64,000 nt of DNA from Deltaproteobacteria bacterium (lineage in GTDB: Bacteria; Myxococcota_A; UBA796; SXON01): contig CANFCK010000021.1 in the NCBI GenBank assembly GCA_947445035.1, forward strand, positions 18,482 to 82,481, in the 5' to 3' direction. Each line of letters starts with the position of its first letter. Position 1 is the stretch's first letter. The position numbers and the translations under genes are program-made. Below, in pieces: positions 21,470 through 30,537 of this stretch. The notes beneath the pieces are model-generated. The model was not told the origin of the DNA and made no database searches. It saw only the letters and a program-made list of their open reading frames with translations.

Positions 21470-22450
21470 TCAGCCTCGACGACGCCGCGTGCAAAGCAGC
21501 AGCGCCGCGACCAGCCCGGCTGGCCCGGCAACGCTCGCGCCCGTCCCGCACATCACCTCGGGCAGCGCGATGACCCCGTTGCCACCGTCGTCGCCGGGAC
21601 CATCGACGTCGTCGTCGCCACCGCTACCGCCCCAAACCACGCTCTGGTCGTACTCTTCGGCGCAGTTGCCCGCCAAAAGCGCGCCCGTCGCCGGGAAACG
21701 ACCGGATTCTCCGCTGCGGGTTTCCCACTCCACCGCCCAGGGCGTGCATTCTTCGGCGTCGAGGCTCTGGTAGTACACGCCGTTGTCGGGATCGCCGACG
21801 AAGGATTCGAGGTTGGTCCGATCGCCATCGACGTTGAGCTGTAGGCGGGCCGGTGCCTCGGCGGCGCCCCAGTCGGCGTAGACCGCGTCGCCGTGTTCGG
21901 CGGCCACACGCACGGGCGGCTCGCCCTCTTTGAGCTCGCCGGCGGCGAAGTCCTGCGTGAGGAAGTCCGACGCCATGCCGCCGCCCATCTCATTGAAGCT
22001 GCCGCTCATGATGTTGGCGCGATGGCCGTCGTGCGAGCACATCCACATCGACATCACCGCCGCGCGAGGGTCCGTCGTGCCGTACGCGATGTTTTCGCCC
22101 ATGCCGCCGTTGGCGTCGGAGTAGTAGCGACCCACCCGCGTCCAGGTGTCGGTGCCATCGCAAGACTCATGCTGGAAACACCCGTTGTCGCGCATGTCCC
22201 GCGAGTGGAAGCGCGCGACCTCGGTCAACGCCAGATCGATGTAGAGCGGGGATTTGGCCGTCTTTTCGTCGTCGCTGAACTCGGCCATCGAGCAGCCGCC
22301 GGTCCGATAGTCCGACTTGAACTCGTCGGGGGCGACCCGCGCCGCGTTCGTCCATAGGATCAACGCCCGCTCTTCATCAGACGGGTAGCCGTCCACGGGG
22401 TCCCCGTACCCGGCAACGACCGTGAGTACTACCAGCTGCGCGAAGTCCAT
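21470..22450 (-). CDS. CAP (SCP/PR-1) domain surface protein with MYXO-CTERM-like tail
   Basis: The product has 326 residues from the ATG at 22450 (a GTG one codon upstream is possible). An N-terminal signal (LVVLTVVAGYG) is followed by a CAP domain at about residues 25-175. It carries the expected histidines and acidic residues: ARFHSRDM, GCFQHESC, GENIAYG, CSHDGHRANIM. CAP proteins are secreted, and many bind lipids or act as proteases; the bacterial roles are mostly unknown. A Gly/Asp-rich spacer (GGSGGDDDVDGPGDDGG) leads to a C-terminal Cys, hydrophobic helix and Arg cluster (VMCGTGASVAG ... LLLCTRRRRG), a MYXO-CTERM-like sorting tail. The start overlaps the stop of the DUF2505-like gene (TGATG), so the pair is an operon. 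Confidence 0.85.
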   Translation of the reverse strand: MDFAQLVVLTVVAGYGDPVDGYPSDEERALILWTNAARVAPDEFKSDYRTGGCSMAEFSDDEKTAKSPLYIDLALTEVARFHSRDMRDNGCFQHESCDGTDTWTRVGRYYSDANGGMGENIAYGTTDPRAAVMSMWMCSHDGHRANIMSGSFNEMGGGMASDFLTQDFAAGELKEGEPPVRVAAEHGDAVYADWGAAEAPARLQLNVDGDRTNLESFVGDPDNGVYYQSLDAEECTPWAVEWETRSGESGRFPATGALLAGNCAEEYDQSVVWGGSGGDDDVDGPGDDGGNGVIALPEVMCGTGASVAGPAGLVAALLLCTRRRRG

Positions 22451-22926
22451 CACCCACCCTCGACAAGACGCCGAATCACTGGTTCGGCTTTGGCATAGCC
22501 CCGCTGTACCTGTTCGGCGATGTGGCGCTCGATCGAGCCGCCCACCAGCGCCATCTTCACGTCGATTTTGCCAGCGATCACCCGCTCGCAGCCCCCCTCA
22601 GCGGCGGAAACCCGGGACTCACCCCGACAGCTGACCCGTTCGCTGAAAACTTCGGGGACGATGGCCCAGCGTGTCGCGAAGCGGGCATCGTCACGCTCGA
22701 CCTCTTGCACATAGCGGAAACGTTCGACGCCGAGGGCCTTCTGCGCGACAGGTGGCATCGGCTGATTTTGCGTGACGCGGGTCCGCTGAGTGAGGCCTCG
22801 CGACGGCATCGGCTCGACCTGGACATCGGCGGCCGCCGCCAGTGCCGCCTCGAACTCCGACGCGCCTGAGCGCTGCCAGTACACCTCTGGCGTGCAGGCG
22901 AAGCGTTGGACCACTGTGAATTCCAT
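22450..22926 (-). CDS. DUF2505-like SRPBCC (START-fold) protein
   Basis: The product has 158 residues with no signal peptide. It opens with the strand MEFTVVQRFACTPEVYW, typical of SRPBCC/polyketide-cyclase-like domains, and continues with FRYVQEVERDDARFATRW and a final long helix (IERHIAEQVQRGYAKAEPVIRRL). This matches DUF2505, a predicted hydrophobic-ligand-binding fold of unknown function. It is the first gene of a two-gene unit with the CAP-domain protein. If CAP binds lipids, a shared lipid theme is possible, but that is inference only. Confidence 0.75.
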   Translation of the reverse strand: MEFTVVQRFACTPEVYWQRSGASEFEAALAAAADVQVEPMPSRGLTQRTRVTQNQPMPPVAQKALGVERFRYVQEVERDDARFATRWAIVPEVFSERVSCRGESRVSAAEGGCERVIAGKIDVKMALVGGSIERHIAEQVQRGYAKAEPVIRRLVEGG

Positions 22927-23003
22927 AGGCTAGGAGGGTAGACGCCGGCGGGTTCTTCCGCAAGCGGGCGGTGTCAAACGATGGTGGGCGTTACGCCCGC
23001 CGG

Positions 23004-26000
23004 ATGCTGCTGTTCCTCGCCTTCACCGCCCAAGCGGTGCTGCCGCTCCCGACCTTTCCCGAGTGCGGCGAGCCCGACGACGACGCATCCTGCCCCAGCG
23101 ACCTCGACCGCGATTGGGCCCTGATCAGCTACATCCCAGAAGGGAGCCGCGCGACGATTCGGCCCGGTGAAACGGCCAGCGGCGCCAGCGCGGACCTCGC
23201 GTGGCGCCTGTCGACGGGACGGTTCGACGTCACCCTCGGCGTGTGCGACTCGGGCTTCGATTGGAGCAACGGCAACTACGTCAACAAGATCGCGCTGAAC
23301 ACCGCGGAGCTTCCGCTCCCCGAGGTGGAGCCGGGCGTCGATGCCGCCGACTACGATGTCGATGGCAACGGGCTGGTCAACGTGCAGGACTGGGCCCTGG
23401 ACACCCGCGTTGATTGGGCCGCCGGTCGCGACAAAGCCGATGGGATGCTCGACCCGAGCGACCTGATCTACACCTTTTCAGACGGCGTCGATGACGACGG
23501 CAACGGCTTTGTCGATGACATCGCCGGCTGGGACTTCTTCGCGGACGACAACGACCCCTACGCCGAGCTGCAGGTCTCCTACGGGGACCACGGCGACGGT
23601 GTCGTAGAGGAGATGGCGGCAGAAGGCGGCGACGGGGGCGACATCGGTATCTGCCCCAATTGCTCGGTTTTGCTGCTGCGCACCGGGGATGGTTTTGTCA
23701 CCGATGGCCATCGCGTCGGCATGGCCATTGCCTACGCGACGGGCCAAGGCGTCGAGGTCATCAACATGTCGCTCGGGGCGCTGTCGCGACCCGCCGAGTT
23801 GGAGAGCATCGTCAAGTGGGCGCACGACCAGGGGGTCACCCTCGTCGGGGTGGCGGGCGATGAAAACGCCTACCACCACAATCAACCGTCGATGTTGGAC
23901 GAGATCTTCTACGTGAAGTCCATCCACTCGGACACGCGCGAAGAAGACCGTGGCGCCTACAGCTACCTGAACTTCTTCAACTGCAACAACTTCGGTTCGC
24001 GCCTGGACTGGAGCGTCGACACGTCGGCCTGTGCGACCGGGGCCGCGGCGCTCACGACCGGCGCCGCCGGCATCCTCATCTCCTACGCGCGGGACCACGG
24101 CATCGAGCTGACGCCGGACGAGATTCGCCAGCTCCTGGCGATGAACGCGGATGACGTCGCGCTGAGCGCGGAGGAGACCGCCGAGGCGGGCACCTACCCC
24201 TCGTCGGAGGGCTGGGACTTCTTCTTCGGCTATGGCCGGATGAACCTCGGTGCGGCAACGCAAGCCCTCGCCGAGGGGCGAATCCCTCCGGTCGCGACGA
24301 TCGAGACGCCGGGTTGGTTCGACACCTACGAGGTGCTGATGGGCGAGATTCCCGTGCGTGCGCGGATCGCCGCGGAGCGCTCCGGGGGCTTCCACTTCGT
24401 CGTGGAGTATGCCCGCGGCTGGGACGTCCCAAGCTGGGAGGTGCTCGCCGAGGGCGACAGCACCACCGTCATCGACGGGGAGGTCGCCACGATCGACGCC
24501 GCCGGCCTCGGGGCAGAGGTCCTCGAGCCCGGCAAGGGCGAGACCATCCTCGGCCGGATGGACCGGGTTTTCGCGCCGAGCGTGACCGTCCGGATCACGG
24601 TGACCGACAACGAAGGGAACGTCGGCCAGGCCCGGCGCACCTTCTTCGTCAAAGAAGACAAGGGCCTCCTGGCCGGCTTCCCGATCGCGATGGGTGACAG
24701 CGGCGAGTCGAGCCCCGTGCTCTACGACATGGACGGCGACGGCGACTACGAGATCGTCATCGCGACCGGCGGTGGCCGCGTTCACGCCTACCAACACGAT
24801 GGCAGCGAACTCACCGGCTGGCCGGTCGAGCCGCAGGTGTCGCTGCGCTGGCACGTCGGTCAGCCGGCCGAGGCTGCGGGCATCCCCCCGATGCGCGACG
24901 GGTTCATCGCCACCGTCGCCGTTGGCGACCTCGAAGGCGACGGCGAGCCCGAGGTCGTGGGCGCCAGCGGTGGGGGGTTCGTGTACGCGTGGCACGCGGA
25001 CGGCTCTGTGGTGAGCGGCTTCCCCTTGGAGATGGTGGGTCGTGCCCCCGAGGACTTCGGTCCCGCCGACGCGTGGGACAACGGATTCGCGGGGGCGCCA
25101 ACCCTCTACGACCTCGATGGGGACGGCACCCTGGAGATCATCGCCGCCGGCCTTGACCAGCGGCTCTACGTGTGGGACTACAGCGGCGCGCCATGGGGAC
25201 CCTACCCGCTGGAGATCTGCGCTGAGGAGCTCTGTGGCGTGGCCGGCAACCGCATCATCACCGGCGTGGCGGTCGGCGACGTCGACAACGACGGCGACAT
25301 CGAGCTGGGCCTGGGCAGCAACGAGGCCGTTCGGGACGGGCGCTTCTCGATCAGCTACCTCCTGGACGCCACCACGGGCGCGATGGCTCCCGGCTGGCCA
25401 CTGGAGGAGTCCGGCCTTGTCGGAGAGGCGGCACTTTTGCCCATCGTCGGCGAGGGCCACCCCTCCAGCCTTGCGTTCGCGGACGTGGACGGCGACGGCG
25501 ATCTCGAAATCGCCAGCTGCGTCATGCTCGGTCAAAGCCCGCTGTACCACCACGACGGCAGCGTCGCCGTCGACCTCAGCTACGTGCGCACCGGCTACTC
25601 GGAAGGGGGCAACACCACCGAGCCCAGCCTGACCACCATGTCCAACAACGTCAGCTTCGGCGACCTGGACGGCGACGGAAAACCTGAGTTCTTCGCCGGT
25701 GGTGCCGGGACCTACTACCTGCTTTCCCTCGCGGCGATCGCGTCGATGGAGTACCAACATGTCGCGGCGGCCTGGGACCTGAAGACCGGCAACATGATGC
25801 CTGGTTGGCCGCGCCAGATCGAAGATCTTCAGTTCTTGGTGGCGCCAGCCGTCGCCGATGTCTCGGGGGACGGCAAGCCCGAGGCGATCTTCGGCAGCGC
25901 CGGGTACCTGCTTTACGCCTGGGACGGCGAGGGCAAGATCGCGGAGGGCTGGCCCAAGTTCACCGGCAACTGGCTTCTGGGGTCAGCGGCCGTCGGCGAC

Positions 26001-26282
26001 ATCGATGGCGACGGCTTCGTAGACGTGGTCGCGAGCACCCGCGAGGGCAATCTGTTCGCGTGGAGCACCAAGGGGCGAGCCGACCAGGCCGTGCAGTGGC
26101 AGAGCATCCATCACGACGCGCAGAACACCCACAACTACGAGACGCCGGTGGCGCCGCAGGCGGGTCCGCCGGCGGTCGACGCGTGCGAGGGTGAGTGCTG
26201 CTGCCAGCACGTCGATGCGGCCGCACTCGCAGGGGCGTTGGGCGGGCTGGCGGTGATCGTGAGGAGGCGGCGGCGGGGTTAG
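23004..26282 (+). CDS. subtilase-fold protein with FG-GAP/VCBS repeats and MYXO-CTERM-like tail
   Basis: The ATG at 23004 starts a signal peptide (MLLFLAFTAQAVLPLP); the product has 1092 residues. Residues about 70-400 are a peptidase S8 domain: Asp 82 (CDSGFDWSN), His 196 (GDHGDG) and the VINMSLG strand are present. The usual GTSMATP serine block reads as TSACATG near 340-346, so aligned on A-T-P/G the nucleophile position is Ala 342, with Ser 341 just before it. The oxyanion Asn position (AAGNE) reads AGDE, with Asp 286. A beta-rich domain follows, then FG-GAP/VCBS beta-propeller repeats from about 555 to 1050 (DMDGDGDYEIV, DLEGDGEPEVV, DVDNDGDIELG, DIDGDGFVDVV). The C-terminus has CEGECCCQH, a hydrophobic helix and five Arg. 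Protease activity is doubtful; a surface propeller adhesin is equally likely. Confidence 0.88.
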   Translation: MLLFLAFTAQAVLPLPTFPECGEPDDDASCPSDLDRDWALISYIPEGSRATIRPGETASGASADLAWRLSTGRFDVTLGVCDSGFDWSNGNYVNKIALNTAELPLPEVEPGVDAADYDVDGNGLVNVQDWALDTRVDWAAGRDKADGMLDPSDLIYTFSDGVDDDGNGFVDDIAGWDFFADDNDPYAELQVSYGDHGDGVVEEMAAEGGDGGDIGICPNCSVLLLRTGDGFVTDGHRVGMAIAYATGQGVEVINMSLGALSRPAELESIVKWAHDQGVTLVGVAGDENAYHHNQPSMLDEIFYVKSIHSDTREEDRGAYSYLNFFNCNNFGSRLDWSVDTSACATGAAALTTGAAGILISYARDHGIELTPDEIRQLLAMNADDVALSAEETAEAGTYPSSEGWDFFFGYGRMNLGAATQALAEGRIPPVATIETPGWFDTYEVLMGEIPVRARIAAERSGGFHFVVEYARGWDVPSWEVLAEGDSTTVIDGEVATIDAAGLGAEVLEPGKGETILGRMDRVFAPSVTVRITVTDNEGNVGQARRTFFVKEDKGLLAGFPIAMGDSGESSPVLYDMDGDGDYEIVIATGGGRVHAYQHDGSELTGWPVEPQVSLRWHVGQPAEAAGIPPMRDGFIATVAVGDLEGDGEPEVVGASGGGFVYAWHADGSVVSGFPLEMVGRAPEDFGPADAWDNGFAGAPTLYDLDGDGTLEIIAAGLDQRLYVWDYSGAPWGPYPLEICAEELCGVAGNRIITGVAVGDVDNDGDIELGLGSNEAVRDGRFSISYLLDATTGAMAPGWPLEESGLVGEAALLPIVGEGHPSSLAFADVDGDGDLEIASCVMLGQSPLYHHDGSVAVDLSYVRTGYSEGGNTTEPSLTTMSNNVSFGDLDGDGKPEFFAGGAGTYYLLSLAAIASMEYQHVAAAWDLKTGNMMPGWPRQIEDLQFLVAPAVADVSGDGKPEAIFGSAGYLLYAWDGEGKIAEGWPKFTGNWLLGSAAVGDIDGDGFVDVVASTREGNLFAWSTKGRADQAVQWQSIHHDAQNTHNYETPVAPQAGPPAVDACEGECCCQHVDAAALAGALGGLAVIVRRRRRG

Positions 26283-26321
26283 GCCCGATGCCGATGGCTG
26301 CCAGCGCTGAACTAGCCGTAG

Positions 26322-27293
26322 CTAGCCGGCCCCGTACGCTCGCCGCCACTCGACAAAGCGCCGCAGCCCCTCGGCGAGCGTTGTCTGCGGTTCGTAGCCC
26401 GTCAGGGCCTGGAGCTTGGAGATGTCGGCGTAGGTGGAGGTGACGTCTCCCGGCTGCATCGGAAGCATGACCTTCCGCGCCTCGATGCCCACAGCGGCCT
26501 CCAGCAGCCGGATCATCTCGAGCAGCCCGTGGGGCCGGCTGCCGCCGAGGTTGAGTATCCGGTGCCCGCCGTTGGCCGGCGGCAGCTCCAGCACCCGGAC
26601 GATGCCCTCGACGATGTCGTCGATGTAGGTGAAGTCCCGCGCCATCCGGCCCTCGCCGAACACCTCGATCGGCGCGCCGGCGAGCAGCCTCTCCGTGAAC
26701 GAATAATAGGCCATGTCGGGACGCCCCCACGGACCGTAGGCCGTGAAAAAGCGCAGGCCGGTCAGCGGCAGCCGGTAGAGGTGCGAGTAGGTGGCGCTCA
26801 TGAGCTCGCCCGCTCGCTTGGTTGCGGCGTACAGCGACACCGGATGGTCGACCGGGTCTTCCTCGGAGAATCCGCGACTGCCCGCCGGCCGGTCGCCGTA
26901 CACCGAACTGGACGATGCGTAGACGAGGTGGCGAACGCCCCCCGCGCGGCGGCAAGCCTCGAGCACCGAGAGGTGGCCCTTGAGATTGGAGTGTTCGTAC
27001 GCGAAGGGCTGGTCGATCGAGTACCGGACCCCGGCTTGGGCCGCCAAGTGCACCACCCGATCGGCCCCTAGCTCCTGAACCAAGCTCTGGAGCCGCGACG
27101 CGTCCGCGATGTCCATACGAACCATGCGGAACCTTGAGTTGCCCTCCAGCCGGGCCGACCGCGCCACCTTCAACGCCGGTGAGTAGTAGTCGTTGAAATT
27201 GTCAACCCCGACCACCGCTTCCCCGACGGCCAGCAGCCGCTCAGCCAGGTGCATGCCGATGAAGCCCGCCGCGCCGGTGACGAGGATGGCCAT
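26322..27293 (-). CDS. NAD-dependent sugar epimerase, UDP-glucuronate 4-epimerase type
   Basis: The protein has 323 residues and belongs to the extended short-chain dehydrogenase family. The NAD-binding G-x-x-G-x-x-G is GAAGFIG near residues 7-13. The catalytic Ser/Tyr/Lys are in SSSSVYG and YAATK. The segments GVDNFNDYYSPALK and GLRFFTAYGPWGRPDM are typical of the UDP-glucuronate/UDP-galacturonate epimerase group used for capsular and O-antigen sugars. It closes a minus-strand run of six envelope-glycan genes. The UDP-sugar it makes probably feeds the glycosyltransferases next door. The exact sugar is not certain, since UDP-glucose and GDP-mannose relatives share most motifs. Confidence 0.88.
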   Translation of the reverse strand: MAILVTGAAGFIGMHLAERLLAVGEAVVGVDNFNDYYSPALKVARSARLEGNSRFRMVRMDIADASRLQSLVQELGADRVVHLAAQAGVRYSIDQPFAYEHSNLKGHLSVLEACRRAGGVRHLVYASSSSVYGDRPAGSRGFSEEDPVDHPVSLYAATKRAGELMSATYSHLYRLPLTGLRFFTAYGPWGRPDMAYYSFTERLLAGAPIEVFGEGRMARDFTYIDDIVEGIVRVLELPPANGGHRILNLGGSRPHGLLEMIRLLEAAVGIEARKVMLPMQPGDVTSTYADISKLQALTGYEPQTTLAEGLRRFVEWRRAYGAG

Positions 27294-27301
27294 CGCCCCT
27301 C

Positions 27302-28351
27302 CTACCGCGCCGTTGGCCCGGCAGCCCGTCGGGACGCCGCGATCTCCTCGATCACCCGCCCGGTGAACCGTTCAGCGCCCGAGGCCGTCAGGTGATCGAC
27401 ATTGACTAGCTCGCTCGCGGGAAAAGTCATCGGCTCGCGGAGGAGTAGGTGAACGCGCGGTTGGTCCGCCACGTGCCGTTCGATCTCTGCTACAACGTCT
27501 GCGTAGTACGCCGTGAAACCGGAATCCTCCCACAGACCTTCATAGAGCGGGCTGTTGACCAGGTACACGTCGAGCTGATGCTCCTCCGCGAGCGCAACGA
27601 TTCTCCGCAACGCCGCCGCGTTGACCTTGGACATCCGAAACGACTTCTTGCGGGTGAAGGACCGGTGCCGGGCAGCGTCTTTGGCCACCGCGCTTTCGTC
27701 GGGGAGGTCCTCGGCCTTGAAGCCGGCGGCGTCCAGCGTCCGCGGCCAGGAAAGCACGGTCGGCCCGGCCGATGCGGCTACGGCCAGGCTGTCGCTCTCC
27801 GCCCAGAGCGGAACGAACCGAGCGAGGAAAAGCTGCCGGGTCTGCGCGGCGCTCAATGACACCGTCGGCTCGAGTCGCTCCCAGAAACCCCAGGGCAGGG
27901 GGACCTTGCCCAAGAGCGCCGCGTTGACATCGCGGTGCCAGACGTCGTAGACGTGGCTGATCACCACCCCCTGGCGCGGCCGCGCCGCACGCGCGAGGTA
28001 CTCTTCGAGCATCCACGCATCGTGTTGCGCGAGCAAGTCGCCGATGGTGCATAGGTTCAGCGCCTCGCCCTGGCCTCTCTCCAAGAATACGGCCGGATCG
28101 ATCCCCTGGTTGCCGCTCGAATCCCCCAGGATCAGCCAGTCTATCGGCTCCGCGTGCCGGTCCACGAGCGCCCACTTCTCACGAATGAGCCGGTACCCCT
28201 CGTTCGGCGTGAAGCGCGCCAGGAACGCTCCCGCCGCGACGTTGGCCAGGACCACCATCAGCAGCGTCCACGAGAGCGTGCGCGCGATCTCGCCCCCGGT
28301 CGAGGGCGGGATTCGCTCCGTGGGCATGCGGGGGTCGGCGGGGCTGGGCAT
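27302..28351 (-). CDS. SGNH-like membrane-anchored protein paired with MBOAT
   Basis: The start ATG at 28351 lies 7 bases after the MBOAT stop and gives 349 residues. An N-terminal hydrophobic helix (TLLMVVLANVAAGAFLA) anchors the rest outside the cytoplasmic membrane. SGNH block I is LILGDSSGNQG (Ser in GDSS) and the block V Asp/His region is NVDHLTASGA near the C-terminus. Proteins of this type (AlgJ/AlgX or DltD-like) sit next to MBOAT acyltransferases and complete transfer of acyl groups to polysaccharides or teichoic-type polymers. The central 200 residues are variable. Its position directly downstream of the MBOAT gene strongly supports a partnership in glycan O-acylation. Confidence 0.75.
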   Translation of the reverse strand: MPSPADPRMPTERIPPSTGGEIARTLSWTLLMVVLANVAAGAFLARFTPNEGYRLIREKWALVDRHAEPIDWLILGDSSGNQGIDPAVFLERGQGEALNLCTIGDLLAQHDAWMLEEYLARAARPRQGVVISHVYDVWHRDVNAALLGKVPLPWGFWERLEPTVSLSAAQTRQLFLARFVPLWAESDSLAVAASAGPTVLSWPRTLDAAGFKAEDLPDESAVAKDAARHRSFTRKKSFRMSKVNAAALRRIVALAEEHQLDVYLVNSPLYEGLWEDSGFTAYYADVVAEIERHVADQPRVHLLLREPMTFPASELVNVDHLTASGAERFTGRVIEEIAASRRAAGPTAR

Positions 28352-28358
28352 CGTGGGC

Positions 28359-29780
28359 CTAGAATTGGAAGTAGATGAATTCCGAGGAGGTGCGCACCCC
28401 AAACACGACCAGCGCCACGACGAGCGCTGAGTACACGGCGACGCGTGCGGGCAGCGGGAGTCGCGCAAGTACCAGCAGATCGCCAGAGCGGTGTTGGGCG
28501 ATCTGTACGATTGCCATCGGGAGCGCGGCCCATACGAGGATGAAGGCAAACTCGCTGGTGGTCGACGAGGTTGCGACCCCTGCCTGGGTGAAGAACCAAC
28601 GGATCTGCTCCAGGGTCGATGCGCGGAACAGCACCCAGCCCACGTTGGTCAGCACGAACATCATGAGTATCTGGCCCACGCGACGAAGCTGGCCCACGGC
28701 GCTGACGGGGGCCGGCTCCCGCTCGGGGGCCGAACCGAGGGCCCGGTACACGATGAGGATTGCGCCGTGGAAGGCGCCCCACAATACGAAGTTCCACGAC
28801 GCGCCGTGCCACAGGCCCCCAAGAAGCATGGTCAGGGCGAGGTTTCGGTAGGTCTTGAAGCTGCCGTGCCGGTTGCCCCCGAGCGGGAGGTAGAGGTAGT
28901 CACGGAGCCAACTGGAGAGCGAGATATGCCATCGCTGCCAGAAGTCGCTGGGGCTGAGCGCCAGGTAGGGCAGCTTGAAGTTGAGCATCAGGTCGAAGCC
29001 CATCAGCTTTCCCACGCCCCGCGCGATGTCCGAATAGGCGGAGAAGTCGCAGTAGATCTGGAGGGTGAACGCCAGCACGCCGATGACGAGGTCGAGGCCC
29101 TGGTACTTCGTGTAGTGATTGAATACCGTGTTCGCCACCCCCGACACGTTGTCCGCGATCACCAGCTTCTTGAAGAATCCCCAGAGGATCAGGTAGAGGC
29201 CGGCGTTGACCTCGTCCAACGAGACCCTCCTGGGCCGCTGCACCTGAGGGAGCAGGTGCGTGGCCCGCTCGATCGGCCCAGCGACCAGCTGCGGGAAGAA
29301 CACGACGTACAACGAAAAATCCACGAAACTGCGCGTAGAACGCAGGCTCCCCCGATACACGTCGATGGTGTAGCTCAGGGCCTGGAAGGTGTAGAACGAG
29401 ACCCCGACCGGGAGGATCACGTTCAAGGTGGTCCACGACGGCTGGAAGCCGAGGGCCGCCAGGATCTCCACCGTGCTGTCACTGAAGAAGTTGAAGTACT
29501 TGAAGAAGCCCAGCACGGCCAGGTTCATGACGACGGAGGCAGTGACGAGTCGCTTACGCGCGCGTGGTTCCTCGGCCTCGCCGATCCAGCGGCCCAGGAA
29601 ATAGTCGCCGACGGTCGAGCCGCCGAGCAGCGCCAAGAACCGCCAGTCCCAGTAGCCGTAGAAGACGCAGCTCGCGACGAGCAGCAGTAGGTTCTGGGCG
29701 CGAAGCCGCCCCTGGAGCAACAGGTAGGCGGGGTACACCAGCGCGAAAAACCCGACGAAGACCCAAGAGGTGAAGACCAT
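28359..29780 (-). CDS. MBOAT-family O-acyltransferase (AlgI-like)
   Basis: The protein has 473 residues with about ten membrane helices. The MBOAT signature region is clear: CDFSAYSDIARG, then RWHISLSSWLRDYLYLPLGG (His 285) and LLGGLWHGASWNFVLWG (invariant His 325). These enzymes move an acyl group, often acetyl, across the cytoplasmic membrane for attachment to secreted polysaccharides, as AlgI does for alginate. Length and topology match the AlgI/DltB branch. Upstream is a methyltransferase gene and downstream the SGNH partner. The acceptor is probably the glycan built by the neighbouring glycosyltransferases. Confidence 0.92.
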   Translation of the reverse strand: MVFTSWVFVGFFALVYPAYLLLQGRLRAQNLLLLVASCVFYGYWDWRFLALLGGSTVGDYFLGRWIGEAEEPRARKRLVTASVVMNLAVLGFFKYFNFFSDSTVEILAALGFQPSWTTLNVILPVGVSFYTFQALSYTIDVYRGSLRSTRSFVDFSLYVVFFPQLVAGPIERATHLLPQVQRPRRVSLDEVNAGLYLILWGFFKKLVIADNVSGVANTVFNHYTKYQGLDLVIGVLAFTLQIYCDFSAYSDIARGVGKLMGFDLMLNFKLPYLALSPSDFWQRWHISLSSWLRDYLYLPLGGNRHGSFKTYRNLALTMLLGGLWHGASWNFVLWGAFHGAILIVYRALGSAPEREPAPVSAVGQLRRVGQILMMFVLTNVGWVLFRASTLEQIRWFFTQAGVATSSTTSEFAFILVWAALPMAIVQIAQHRSGDLLVLARLPLPARVAVYSALVVALVVFGVRTSSEFIYFQF

Positions 29781-29792
29781 TGCCGGAGCGGC

Positions 29793-30536
29793 CTATCCGA
29801 GCGGGATCGGCGTGCAGGCCGCCACGAGCGACGAGCCGATCGGAAGATCGAAGCGACTGAAAAGTCGACGCTCGATCTCCATCACCGCCGCGAACAGGCG
29901 ATTCACTGGCGCCGCCGGCACCGTCACGCTGTACTGAGCATGAGGATCGGTGCCCCTGAAGCGGTCGCCGAGCCGCTGAGCGGCCAGCACTGGGAACAGC
30001 AGGCAGGTGTGGTAGGAAATCCGGTCGATCCTGAACCCATTGTCGACGAGCAATCGCTCAAATCCGTCCCGAAGGTAGCGCCGCTTGTGATGCACCGAGA
30101 CGTCGTGGGAGCTCCACAGCAAGGGTACCGCGGGGACCGTGAGCAGGAGCAGCCCGCCTGGGCGAATCAGGGGATGCACCGCCTGGAGCGCGCCGGCGTC
30201 ATCATCGATGTGTTCGAGTACATCGAACAGGGTGACCACGTCGAAGGGGCCCGCTACGGGCAACTGGTCGGGGAGGCTGCCCAACCGGACGTCGAGGCCC
30301 AGCACGTGGCGCGAGAACTCCACGGTGGCGGCGTCGGGCTCGATCACGGTGACCGCGCCGAAGCGTTGCATCTCCTTCGGGATGAGCGAGCAGGCGCCCC
30401 CCACGTCCAACAGACGCAGCGGCCCCGGCGCCGGCCGGTGCTTTTCGATGAGTTCGAGCACCAGGGTCCGGCGCGCCACCCTCCAGAAGTGCTTCTCTTC
30501 GAGGGCGAAGTACTGGTCGTAGGCGCTCCGATCCAC
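29793..30536 (-). CDS. class I SAM-dependent methyltransferase
   Basis: The protein has 247 residues with a GTG start at 30536, one base after the TGA of the GT2 gene, so the two are co-translated. Motif I for S-adenosylmethionine is LLDVGGACS, the acidic ribose contact is VIEPDAA, and post-motif residues are FDVVTLFDVLEHI and RPGGLLLLTVPA. This matches the UbiE/COQ5-like or Methyltransf_11/23 group. The C-terminal half (HDVSVHHKRRYLRDGF) is typical of methyltransferases found in polysaccharide clusters. It probably O-methylates a sugar or a lipid carrier-linked intermediate. The acceptor is inferred from context only. Confidence 0.88.
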   Translation of the reverse strand: MDRSAYDQYFALEEKHFWRVARRTLVLELIEKHRPAPGPLRLLDVGGACSLIPKEMQRFGAVTVIEPDAATVEFSRHVLGLDVRLGSLPDQLPVAGPFDVVTLFDVLEHIDDDAGALQAVHPLIRPGGLLLLTVPAVPLLWSSHDVSVHHKRRYLRDGFERLLVDNGFRIDRISYHTCLLFPVLAAQRLGDRFRGTDPHAQYSVTVPAAPVNRLFAAVMEIERRLFSRFDLPIGSSLVAACTPIPLG

Positions 30537-30537
30537 C

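Noticed and set aside
23478..25760. Minus-strand open frame of 760 codons opposite the subtilase/FG-GAP gene
   Set aside because: The product is Val/His/Arg-rich without domains and mirrors the Asp-rich repeats of the real gene.
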